In this document: one piece after another, positions 1-6,147 of the stretch
Numbering within the stretch: the stretch's first letter is position 1
Layout of the letters: every line of letters starts with the position of its first letter
DNA from: Chloroflexota bacterium
Lineage (GTDB): Bacteria; Chloroflexota; Dehalococcoidia; SM23-28-2; HRBIN24
Direction of reading: 5' to 3'
Assembly (NCBI GenBank): GCA_030550295.1
Contig: JAUQPQ010000058.1
Coordinates: forward strand, 1 to 10,382
DNA: 10,382 nucleotides
Notes under the pieces: generated by a model
Seen by the model: the letters and a program-made list of their open reading frames with translations, nothing else
Databases searched by the model: none
Told to the model about the DNA's origin: nothing
Made by a program: the position numbers and the translations under genes

Positions 1-1
1 T

Positions 2-271
2 TGGCGTTTCGGGAACGATCACTTGCCAGTGGCCGGCCTGGGCACGAGGGAGGAGCTACGCCGAGGCTACGAGGACGCTGGGGGGCCACCCCTAGACTGG
101 GACTCTTGGCGCTGGTGGGAGGCTTACAGCAATCTGCGGTGGGGAATCATCTGCATTATGCAAGCCAGACGCTGCCTGGACGGCCATGAGCCCAGCGTCG
201 AGCTGGCCGTCATTGGGCGGCGGGTGGCCGAGACGGAATGGGAGCTTTTGCATATCATGGAGGGCCGCTAA
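2..271 (+). CDS. C-terminal end of a probable aminoglycoside-phosphotransferase-family kinase (5' end outside window)
   Basis: An open frame enters from the left edge in frame 2 and ends at TAA 269-271, giving about 89 residues. The piece contains a VAGLGTREEL stretch, a WWEAYSNLRWGIICIMQA stretch and an ending rich in LAVIGRRVAETEWELL. From memory, this resembles the C-terminal helical part of the phosphotransferase family (APH fold) often found beside acyl-CoA dehydrogenases. The ATP-binding and catalytic loops would lie upstream and cannot be checked, so the substrate is unknown. The reading continues upstream of a TTG at 23 with family-like sequence (WRFGNDHLP), so the gene is treated as truncated by the window edge, not as starting at 23. 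It converges on the lipoprotein gene, with 36 nt between the stops. Confidence 0.55.
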   Translation, partial: WRFGNDHLPVAGLGTREELRRGYEDAGGPPLDWDSWRWWEAYSNLRWGIICIMQARRCLDGHEPSVELAVIGRRVAETEWELLHIMEGR

Positions 272-309
272 AGGGGGTGGCCACGCTAGCCCTCTCAGCT
301 TCTCCCCCT
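272..309. terminator. Possible weak bidirectional terminator between convergent genes
   Basis: The short gap between the two convergent stops contains the inverted repeat AGGGGG (272-277) and CCCCCT (304-309), separated by about 26 nt, with a smaller GGC/GCC pairing inside the loop. There is no clear U-run on either side, so it is not a canonical intrinsic terminator. It is listed only because both flanking genes would benefit from termination here. Confidence 0.2.
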
Positions 310-847
310 ATCCTGATAACAAGGCCTCACAGATGTCAGGGAGGTGTATACGGGCTTGTCCCTCCTCTATACGGAGATCGGCTAAGGGCTGGCCTTGGTC
401 AGTCTCGCTGAAAACGCCACCTCCATCGCCCATCAGTCGGGCCAGCCTTTCATCTAAGGCCGCCAGGAAAGCCTCTGGATCCTTTTGGAACTCATCCCAG
501 GAGAGCTCTTCAAAGACCCGGGCCATATCACGCATGATATTAGCCATGCTGCGCCACCCCTCTTCACCGGCGAAGTTCTTTATGAGCCCTACGGCTGTCG
601 CCGCCGCGGTTACGAATTCGAATCTAGGGCAGGCCCGTTGCGATTCCGAGTCCAGAAGGCTATGCACTTTATCCCAGTCCTCGTCGGCAAAGCCTTTCAA
701 GAAATCGACGGCGGTCTTCTTGATAGCCTGGAATTCCTTCTTAGTAATCGTATTGCCATCCAGGGTGATCGCTTCTTCGCCTCCCCCACCACAGGCGCCC
801 AAGACGATAACGCTCATGGCAGCCACGAGGGCCAATATTCGCTTCAT
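308..847 (-). CDS. Small secreted lipoprotein of unknown function
   Basis: This is a 179-residue protein with a type II signal peptide: a basic start (MKR), a hydrophobic stretch at residues 4-17 and a lipobox L16-G17-A18-C19. It should therefore be lipidated on Cys19 and anchored in the membrane, followed by a short Gly linker (20-23). The mature part is acidic and mainly helical. The region around residues 42-68 (FLKGFADEDWDKVHSLL, then a Cys-Pro) resembles the start of NTF2-like lipoprotein domains, but that is a weak impression, not an assignment. The frame is open upstream to 1024, but that extension runs through tRNA-Cys. ATG 847 is chosen because it gives the signal peptide and has GGAGG at 853-857, 5 nt upstream. 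A perfect extended -10 at 882-890 fits this start. I recognise no enzyme motif. Confidence 0.8.
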   Translation of the reverse strand: MKRILALVAAMSVIVLGACGGGGEEAITLDGNTITKKEFQAIKKTAVDFLKGFADEDWDKVHSLLDSESQRACPRFEFVTAAATAVGLIKNFAGEEGWRSMANIMRDMARVFEELSWDEFQKDPEAFLAALDERLARLMGDGGGVFSETDQGQPLADLRIEEGQARIHLPDICEALLSG

Positions 848-881
848 CGCTTCCTCCAGAACAGAACTGGGAGATAGGGTC

Positions 882-890
882 ATTATAGCA
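882..890 (-). promoter_or_regulatory. Extended -10 promoter of the lipoprotein gene
   Basis: The - strand reads TGCTATAAT at 890-882, a perfect TGnTATAAT extended -10 element. No good -35 lies 17 nt upstream (CCGCCC), which is tolerated for extended -10 promoters. Transcription would start near 875, giving a leader of about 28 nt that contains the GGAGG ribosome binding site. The gene can thus be expressed independently of tRNA-Cys upstream. Confidence 0.65.
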
Positions 891-891
891 T

Positions 892-908
892 GGCCCAATA
901 GTTGGGGC
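892..908. repeat. Short palindrome immediately upstream of the lipoprotein -10
   Basis: CCCAA (894-898) and TTGGG (902-906) form a perfect 5-bp inverted repeat around a 3-nt centre. A further outer G/C pair (892/908) follows after one mismatch. It sits in the spacer just upstream of the extended -10, where an operator could lie. In RNA it could be a small hairpin trimming the 3' side of tRNA-Cys. There is no U-run, so a terminator is unlikely. It may be chance. Confidence 0.2.
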
Positions 909-924
909 GGTAAACACAACGGTG

Positions 925-999
925 TGGAGGCGACGGTGGGATTCGAACCCACGATCGGGGATTTGCAGTCCCCTGCCTTAACCCCTTGGCTACGTCGCC
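925..999 (-). tRNA. tRNA-Cys (anticodon GCA)
   Basis: On the - strand a full cloverleaf folds. The acceptor stem is GGCGACG/CGTCGCC (993-999 with 929-935). The D stem is GCC/GGC. The anticodon stem GGGGA/TCCCC encloses loop CTGCAAA, with anticodon GCA at 966-964. The T stem GTGGG/CCCAC encloses TTCGAAT. The discriminator base is U (928), the known identity base for bacterial tRNA-Cys, and the CCA end is encoded (927-925). Length is 75 nt including CCA. It is divergent from rsmI and lies 77 nt upstream of the lipoprotein start on the same strand. Confidence 0.96.
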
Positions 1000-1022
1000 A
1001 CTTGGGGTGACGTTCCAACATC

Positions 1023-1051
1023 ATTGTGATCCTACCGTGTCAGGGTGTCAA
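1023..1051 (-). promoter_or_regulatory. Promoter of tRNA-Cys
   Basis: The - strand carries a consensus -35 TTGACA (1051-1046), a 17-nt spacer, and CACAAT (1028-1023) as a 4/6 match to the -10. The predicted start near 1016 lies about 17 nt before the mature tRNA 5' end at 999, a sensible short leader for RNase P processing. TGACAC occurs twice, 8 nt apart, on this strand, and one copy overlaps the -35. Confidence 0.55.
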
Positions 1052-1087
1052 GGTAAGGACAGGGAACGATAAGATGACGTTAGAGCT

Positions 1088-1924
1088 GTGCCTGTTCTGT
1101 ACCTAGTGGCTACTCCCATAGGGAACTTGGAGGACGTTACCCTGCGTGCCCTACGCGTCCTCAAAGAGGTCTCCCTAATAGCAGCCGAGGATACACGGAC
1201 GGCCCGCAAACTTTTGGCCCACTACGGCATAAAGGCTCGCCTCCTCAGCTACCATAGCCGTAACTGGAGGAATCGCATACCTCGCATCCTCGCCCACCTA
1301 AAAGAGGGCGATGTAGCCCTAATATCTGAGGCTGGCATGCCAGCTATATCGGATCCTGGGCAAGAGCTGGTAGCCTCCGCCGCTGCTGCCGGCTTTCGGG
1401 TGGTGCCCATACCTGGCCCATCCGCCCTAGTCACCGCCCTGGCCGTCTCAGGCATCCCCGCAAGAGAGTTCACCTTCTTGGGATTCTTGCCTAGAAGGAA
1501 GAAAGAACGCCAAGAGGCCCTCAGCAGGGCTGCCGCTGAGGGTAGGGCCTTGATCTTCTTAGAGGCGCCCCACCGGCTACGCGCCTTCCTCCAAGACCTT
1601 CTAGAGGTAATGGGCGATAGGCGAGTGGCGGTATGCCGCGAGCTGACCAAAGCCTTCGAGGAGGTGTTCCGAGGGAAGATATCGGAGGCGCTAGCCCATT
1701 TCCAGAGCCCCAGGGGAGAGTTCACCGTGGTGGTGGAAGGGGCACCACCACATCAAGAGAAAACCCTTTCAGAAGACCTCCTCCGCCAGGAGATGGCCCG
1801 CCTTCGGGCCCAGGGCTTGAGGGCTAAGGAGGCAGCAGCCCAACTATCCCAACGGTTCGGCGTGCCCAAGAGGCTGGCCTACCGCTTATGGCTAGAGGCG
1901 GAGGGGCATACCTCTATCCGTTAG
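1088..1924 (+). CDS. rsmI: 16S rRNA (cytidine-1402-2'-O)-methyltransferase
   Basis: RsmI uses S-adenosylmethionine to 2'-O-methylate C1402 of 16S rRNA in the decoding centre. This 278-residue protein has the full family signature of a tetrapyrrole-methylase fold: VATPIGNLEDVTLRAL (residues 7-22), AAEDTRTAR (32-40), EAGMPAISDPG (81-91, with Glu where Asp is common), PIPGPSALVTALAVSG (107-122) and LGFLPRRKKER (131-141). The C-terminal tail (about 235-278) is the usual basic helical region. GTG 1088 is chosen because the family begins within a few residues of LYLVATP. The Shine-Dalgarno is poor. metG follows after 30 nt on the same strand. No convincing -35/-10 pair was found in the gap shared with the divergent tRNA-Cys. 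Confidence 0.95.
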   Translation: MPVLYLVATPIGNLEDVTLRALRVLKEVSLIAAEDTRTARKLLAHYGIKARLLSYHSRNWRNRIPRILAHLKEGDVALISEAGMPAISDPGQELVASAAAAGFRVVPIPGPSALVTALAVSGIPAREFTFLGFLPRRKKERQEALSRAAAEGRALIFLEAPHRLRAFLQDLLEVMGDRRVAVCRELTKAFEEVFRGKISEALAHFQSPRGEFTVVVEGAPPHQEKTLSEDLLRQEMARLRAQGLRAKEAAAQLSQRFGVPKRLAYRLWLEAEGHTSIR

Positions 1925-1930
1925 GCGTTA

Positions 1931-1939
1931 TGTTACAAT
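1931..1939 (+). promoter_or_regulatory. Possible extended -10 promoter before metG
   Basis: TGTTACAAT fits TGnTAnAAT with one mismatch and lies in the 30-nt gap between rsmI and metG. The expected -35 position (about 1911-1916) is poor. A start near 1946 would leave a very short leader, with the GGAG ribosome binding site (1947-1950) at its extreme 5' end and ATG at 1955. It has the same TGn type as the lipoprotein promoter. Tentative. Confidence 0.3.
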
Positions 1940-1954
1940 CCCACCTGGAGACAC

Positions 1955-3637
1955 ATGACCGAAAAGATATTCATCGGCGTCGCTTGGCCATATGCCAACG
2001 GCTCCCTCCATACGGGGCAGCTGGTGGGGGCTTATTTGCCGGCCGACATCTTCGCCCGTTACCACCGGACGGTGGGCAATCAGGTGCTCATGGTATCGGG
2101 GAGCGACCAGCATGGCACCCCCATCACCGTGCGTGCAGAGCAAGAGGGGAAAAGCCCGGCCGAGATCGCTGCCCACTACCATAAGGAGTTCCTGGAGACT
2201 TGGCGCCGGGTAGGGATAAGCTTTGATATCTACACCTCCACCGGCACCGAAAATCACGCCCGCACCGTCCACGACATCTTCCTTAAGCTCTACCAACGAG
2301 GCGATATATACAAGGGCACCATGCCCCTCCCCTACTGCCCTGTGGAGGGGCGCTTCCTCCTAGACCGGTACGTGGAGGGGACATGCCCCATCTGTGGCTA
2401 TCAAGGGGCACGGGGCGACCAGTGCGACAACTGTGGCAACGTCCTAGACCCAACCGACCTCATATCTCCCAGGTGCCGCTTCGATGGCGCTACGCCAGAG
2501 ATAAGGGACTCAGAGCACTTCTTCCTTCGCCTCAGCAGCTACACCGAGCGTCTAAAGAAGTGGCTGGCCACCGATAAGGCCCACTGGCGCAAAAACGTCC
2601 TTCGCTTCTCCCTGGGCACTTTGGAGCAAGGCCTCCGTGACCGGGCCATCACCCGTGACCTCACTTGGGGGGTTAGCATACCCCTACCAGGCTATGACCA
2701 CAAGCGCATATACGTCTGGTTCGAGGCGGTCATCGGCTACCTCTCTGCCTCTAAGGAGTGGGCCCAGAGGCAGGGCGATCCGGAGAAATGGCGAGAGTTC
2801 TGGCAGGACCCCAAGTGCAAGACGTACTACTTTATAGGCAAAGATAATATCCTCTTCCACACCCTCATCTGGCCGATGCAGCTCATAGCCTACGCCGATG
2901 CTACTGGCGAGCACTATAACCTCCCATACGACGTCCCTGCCAACCAGTACCAGACGGTCCGGGGCAGCAAGGCCTCCACCAGCCGCAACCTGGCCGTATG
3001 GGTCCTAGACTTTCTGGACCGCTACGAGCCAGACCAACTCCGCTACTACCTGGCCGCCACCATGCCCGAGACCTCTGACTCCGACTTCACATGGACAGAC
3101 CTAGTGCGGCGCAACAACGACGAGCTGGTAGCCGCGTGGGGCAACCTAGTTAACCGCGTCCTTACCTTCGCCTTCCGTCACTTCGACCGGGTCATCCCCA
3201 CCCCCGCACAGCTGGTGGCCAGGGACCGCATGCTCATGCAGAGGGTGGAACAGGCCCTCCGCCAAACAGGTGAGCACTTGCGCTGGTGCCGCTTCCGGGC
3301 CGGCCTGGAGGCAGCCATGGCCGGCGCCCGCGAGGTGAACCGCTATCTAGAAGAGTCCGCCCCCTGGCGCCTTATCGACGAGAACCGGCCTCGCTGTGCT
3401 ACCGTAATCTACACCGCAATAGCCGCCATCAACGTCCTTAAGGTTGCCCTCTACCCCTTCCTGCCCTTCAGTTGTCAAAAGCTCCATCACATGCTGGGCT
3501 ACAAAGACCCCATAGAGCGACACGGCTGGAAGGTAGAGATGCCCCGCCCAGGCCAACACCTGGCAGAGCCGGAGCCCCTCTACCGTAAGCTAGACCCAGC
3601 AGTGGTGGCCCAAGAGGAGATGAGGTTAGGAGTCTAG
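1955..3637 (+). CDS. metG: Methionyl-tRNA synthetase
   Basis: MetG joins methionine to tRNA-Met for initiation and elongation. The 560-residue protein has a class I Rossmann core split by a zinc insert, then a helical anticodon-binding domain (about 370-520). The HIGH box after WPYANGSL reads H19-T20-G21-Q22. Zinc ligands are C144, C147, C157 and C160. C128 and C174 look like single-cysteine remnants of a second knuckle. The KMSKS loop reads K339-A340-S341-T342-S343. SAPWRLIDE in the anticodon domain places a Trp where E. coli W461 reads the CAU anticodon. There is no C-terminal tRNA-binding (EMAP/Trbp111-like) dimerisation domain, so this is a short form. The start has GGAG at 1947-1950. tatD follows after 4 nt. 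Sequence style suggests Chloroflexota. I consider it functional despite the variant motifs. Confidence 0.96.
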   Translation: MTEKIFIGVAWPYANGSLHTGQLVGAYLPADIFARYHRTVGNQVLMVSGSDQHGTPITVRAEQEGKSPAEIAAHYHKEFLETWRRVGISFDIYTSTGTENHARTVHDIFLKLYQRGDIYKGTMPLPYCPVEGRFLLDRYVEGTCPICGYQGARGDQCDNCGNVLDPTDLISPRCRFDGATPEIRDSEHFFLRLSSYTERLKKWLATDKAHWRKNVLRFSLGTLEQGLRDRAITRDLTWGVSIPLPGYDHKRIYVWFEAVIGYLSASKEWAQRQGDPEKWREFWQDPKCKTYYFIGKDNILFHTLIWPMQLIAYADATGEHYNLPYDVPANQYQTVRGSKASTSRNLAVWVLDFLDRYEPDQLRYYLAATMPETSDSDFTWTDLVRRNNDELVAAWGNLVNRVLTFAFRHFDRVIPTPAQLVARDRMLMQRVEQALRQTGEHLRWCRFRAGLEAAMAGAREVNRYLEESAPWRLIDENRPRCATVIYTAIAAINVLKVALYPFLPFSCQKLHHMLGYKDPIERHGWKVEMPRPGQHLAEPEPLYRKLDPAVVAQEEMRLGV

Positions 3638-3641
3638 AAAG

Positions 3642-4448
3642 GTGCTCATAGACTCCCACTGCCACCTCCAAGATGAACGGTTCGATCCCGACCGGGAGGA
3701 GATGCTAGCAAGGGCCCGCCAGGCAGGGGTAACGGCCTTCGTGGTGGTGGGCTGGGATCTCCCCTCTAGCCAGAAGGCCGTAGATCTGGCCGATGACCAC
3801 TCCGACGTTTACGCCGTCATCGGCATCCATCCCCACTTCGCATCCAGCTTCAACAGAAAAACGGTAAGGGCCCTCAAGAAGATGGCCCTTTCCGCCAAGG
3901 TGGTGGCCATAGGGGAGACGGGCCTTGATTTTTATCGTAACCTCTCCCCACGCCCAGACCAGGAGAAGGCCTTCTTGGCCCAGTTAGAGCTAGCTGGCGA
4001 GCTGCGTCTCCCGGTGGTAGTCCACTCCCGCAACGCCGATCAGGAGACGTGGGCCATCCTCCAAGAGTACAGCCGCCAGGCCATCTCCCAAGGCAGGAGC
4101 TTCCCCTTGGGGCAGATGCACTGTTTTGCCGGCGATCTGCCCTTGGCCCTCTGCTATGTGGAACATGGCTTCCTCATCTCCATCCCGGCCACTTGCACCT
4201 ACCCCAACAACCGTCGCCTTCATACGGTAGCTAAGGGCATCGCCCTGCGTTGGCTCACGGTGGAGACCGATGCCCCCTACCTGCCACCCCAAGGGAGAAG
4301 GGGCCAGCGCAATGAGCCCTCATATCTCCCTGAGACGGTCTCGGCTATGGCCCAGCTGCGGGGAGAGGACTACCAGAAGGTGGCCAGGGGCACCGCTCTG
4401 GCCGCCGCCTGGCTCTTTGGCATTGGCACAATAGGAGGAGAAAGGTGA
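3642..4448 (+). CDS. TatD-family metal-dependent hydrolase (DNase)
   Basis: This 268-residue TIM-barrel hydrolase carries the full set of metal ligands: H6 and H8 in SHCHL, E92 in IGETGLDFYR, H128 in VVVHSR, H160 in QMHCFAG and D210 in VETDAPYLPP. Characterised family members are 3'-5' exonucleases for single-stranded DNA and RNA linked to repair and RNA quality control. The exact substrate here is not visible. Length is normal (about 255-270). GTG 3642 puts MLIDSHCHL at the N-terminus, exactly as in the family, with GGAG at 3629-3632. It follows metG by 4 nt, a common pairing in bacteria, and its TGA overlaps the next gene's GTG (GTGA), implying translational coupling. YcfH-like and TatD proper cannot be told apart by eye. 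Confidence 0.92.
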   Translation: MLIDSHCHLQDERFDPDREEMLARARQAGVTAFVVVGWDLPSSQKAVDLADDHSDVYAVIGIHPHFASSFNRKTVRALKKMALSAKVVAIGETGLDFYRNLSPRPDQEKAFLAQLELAGELRLPVVVHSRNADQETWAILQEYSRQAISQGRSFPLGQMHCFAGDLPLALCYVEHGFLISIPATCTYPNNRRLHTVAKGIALRWLTVETDAPYLPPQGRRGQRNEPSYLPETVSAMAQLRGEDYQKVARGTALAAAWLFGIGTIGGER

Positions 4449-5407
4449 GCACAGGCTCCCTATACGGCCCTGTTCAGGCCGACCTAGCCTTGGTTGAAGA
4501 GACCCTGCAAACGGTGACGCGGGTAGACCACAAACCTCTAGCCAGCATGCTTTCTCTAGCCCTCTCCGGGGCAGGGAAACGTATAAGGCCAGCCCTGGTC
4601 CTACTGGCAGGCACCTTTGGAGATTACAAGCTAGACGTGCTCGTCCCCTTGGCCGCTTCAGTGGAGCTCTTGCATGCTGCTACCCTCGTCCACGACGACG
4701 TCATTGACAACTCGGAGGTGCGGAGGGGCCGCCCCACCGTAAACAAGGCCTTCCAGAACAGCATCGCCGTCATGGTGGGCGATTATATGTTCGCCCACGC
4801 TGCCGAACTGGTCACGCGCACGGAGAGCCTAGAGGTGATCAAGCTTTTCGCCGAGACGCTGATGATGATGGCCAAGGGGGAGATAGGCCAAGATGTCCAG
4901 GCCTACGACCCACGCCAGGGCATCCAGGACTATCTCCAGCGTATAGCTGGCAAGACGGCCTCTTTATTTGCCACCGCTTGTAAGGGCGGGGCGCTGGTAG
5001 CTCAAGCCCCTCCCCACTGGATAGAGGCCCTTTACCGTTACGGCCACCACTTGGGTATAGCCTTCCAGATAGTGGACGACGTCCTCGACTTTACCGGTGA
5101 CGAGGCCGAGCTGGGGAAACCCGTGGGCAGTGACCTTATGCAGGGTACCCTTACTTTGCCCTCCATCCTCGTCCTAGAGCGTTATCCCCACGATAACCCC
5201 GTCCAACGTTACTTCCACGAGAGGCGACCCGAGCTGGTGGCCGAGGCGGTAGCCTTGGTACGGAATTCGGACATCCCTGAGGAGGCGCACAAAGTAGCAC
5301 GCCAGTTCGGACAGGACGCGTTGAAGGCCCTCGCCACCTTACCGTCCACTGAGGCCCGTCACACCTTGGAGGGCTTGGTAGAGTACGTGCTACGCCGTCG
5401 CAGCTAG
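4445..5407 (+). CDS. Long-chain trans-polyprenyl diphosphate synthase
   Basis: This isoprenoid synthase condenses isopentenyl diphosphate onto an allylic primer to make a long all-trans chain, probably for a quinone tail. The 320 residues include GAGKRIRP (42-49), first Asp-rich motif HDDVID (D84, D85, D88) followed by RRGRPT, GDYMFAHA, GKTASLF (169-175), and second motif DDVLD (D211, D212, D215) followed by GKPVGSDL and GTLTLP. The residues just before the first motif are small (HAAT), typical of enzymes making long chains (C30 or more), not farnesyl or geranylgeranyl synthases. It resembles HepT, IspB and SdsA-type enzymes, but chain length cannot be fixed. GTG 4445 has AGGAGG at 4433-4438, 6 nt upstream, and overlaps the tatD stop. 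Its stop shares CTAG with the convergent fmdB-like gene. Confidence 0.92.
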   Translation: MSTGSLYGPVQADLALVEETLQTVTRVDHKPLASMLSLALSGAGKRIRPALVLLAGTFGDYKLDVLVPLAASVELLHAATLVHDDVIDNSEVRRGRPTVNKAFQNSIAVMVGDYMFAHAAELVTRTESLEVIKLFAETLMMMAKGEIGQDVQAYDPRQGIQDYLQRIAGKTASLFATACKGGALVAQAPPHWIEALYRYGHHLGIAFQIVDDVLDFTGDEAELGKPVGSDLMQGTLTLPSILVLERYPHDNPVQRYFHERRPELVAEAVALVRNSDIPEEAHKVARQFGQDALKALATLPSTEARHTLEGLVEYVLRRRS

Positions 5408-5871
5408 TCCTGGGACTCTGCTCGCCCCTGGGGGGTGATAATGGTACGGCCCCCTGTCTTTCGCCTCTGCTTGGGCGCGGGGAGAAGGAGGCGGTCGCCC
5501 ACCTTCTCCATGCCCCACCTGTCCAGGTACCTCTTTTCCTCTTCGGCCGCCCTCTTCCGTTCCTCCTTCTCTTTAAGTTCGCCCTTGGTAGGCATGGGCT
5601 GGGGCTCTGGCTCCGCCAGCTCCGGGTGCTCATAATGGCGCATGCGGGTGGCAAGACGTTTCACCTCCCGCCCCAGGTGCCAATAGGTTCCTTTGTCAGG
5701 CAGGCGACGGGGATAGCCATCGCGCATGGTGAAGGCGGTAAAGGTAGACATGATGCGCTGGCCTTCCTGGTGACACTGGGGACAGGGGGCAGGCAGGGCA
5801 GCATCCCGTATAGGACGAAAATACTCGAATACGCCATCGCAGTGTCGGCAGTAGTACTCATAAAGGGGCAT
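5404..5871 (-). CDS. FmdB-family zinc-ribbon protein with charged C-terminal extension
   Basis: The N-terminus is a classic FmdB zinc ribbon: MPLYEYYC, then C8, C11, C30 and C33 as the likely zinc site. FmdB was named as a putative formamidase/amidase regulator, but most members have no proven role. At 155 residues it is longer than the usual 70-110. Residues about 85-120 are Pro-rich, then highly charged and helical (KGELKEKEERKRAAEEEKRY), a possible coiled coil or partner-binding tail. It follows its shorter paralogue by 11 nt and shares 27 of its first 41 residues with it. The start is secure: AAGGAGG lies about 7 nt upstream and overlaps the previous gene's stop. It is the last gene of the - strand convoy, and its stop overlaps that of the polyprenyl synthase. 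Confidence 0.85.
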   Translation of the reverse strand: MPLYEYYCRHCDGVFEYFRPIRDAALPAPCPQCHQEGQRIMSTFTAFTMRDGYPRRLPDKGTYWHLGREVKRLATRMRHYEHPELAEPEPQPMPTKGELKEKEERKRAAEEEKRYLDRWGMEKVGDRLLLPAPKQRRKTGGRTIITPQGRAESQD

Positions 5872-5882
5872 GGCACCCCTCC

Positions 5883-6143
5883 TTACTCCGCCTCCTTCTT
5901 CTCCTCTACAGGCGCGATGGTGCGCTGGAACTTGGGGGGCCTATTGTAGACAGGCCTGTGGTGATATGGGACCCTCTGGGGGTAACCTTGCCGCCAGGAA
6001 CGGGCAGCAAAAGATGTGGGCATAATGCGCACCGCCTCGCCTCCGCACTTGGGGCAGGGGGCAGGCAGGTGGGAGTCCCTCAAGGGGCGCAGCGCCTCAA
6101 AGGTGTCATCGCACCGCTGACAGTAGTACTCGTAGAGGGGCAT
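5883..6143 (-). CDS. FmdB-family zinc-ribbon protein (short paralogue)
   Basis: This 86-residue protein starts MPLYEYYC and has zinc-ribbon cysteines C8, C11, C30 and C33 in CQRC and CPKC, the same spacing as the longer neighbour downstream. The rest (residues 42-86) is basic and His/Pro-rich around YHHRPVYNRPP, ending in an acidic KKEAE tail. Length is normal for the FmdB family, whose biochemical role is mostly unknown; nucleic-acid or protein binding is a guess. ATG 6143 is preceded by GAGGTGAT, and recO's stop is only 4 nt upstream, so translation is probably coupled to recO. The two FmdB genes look like a tandem duplication that has since diverged outside the ribbon. Confidence 0.85.
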   Translation of the reverse strand: MPLYEYYCQRCDDTFEALRPLRDSHLPAPCPKCGGEAVRIMPTSFAARSWRQGYPQRVPYHHRPVYNRPPKFQRTIAPVEEKKEAE

Positions 6144-6147
6144 ACTA

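Noticed and set aside
186..1010. Long + strand open frame over the lipoprotein and tRNA region
   Set aside because: It is Ser/Pro/Arg-rich with no family features, and lies antisense to a well-supported lipoprotein gene and the tRNA. It is a shadow frame.
848..1024. Upstream extension of the lipoprotein reading frame to ATG 1024
   Set aside because: It reads through the tRNA-Cys gene and would bury the signal peptide about 60 residues inside. ATG 847 has the Shine-Dalgarno, promoter and lipobox in the right places.
5430..5454. GGGGGG/CCCCC stem after the polyprenyl synthase as its terminator
   Set aside because: It has a 14-nt loop and no U-run, and lies within fmdB coding sequence. It is kept only as a remark in the convergent-stop finding.
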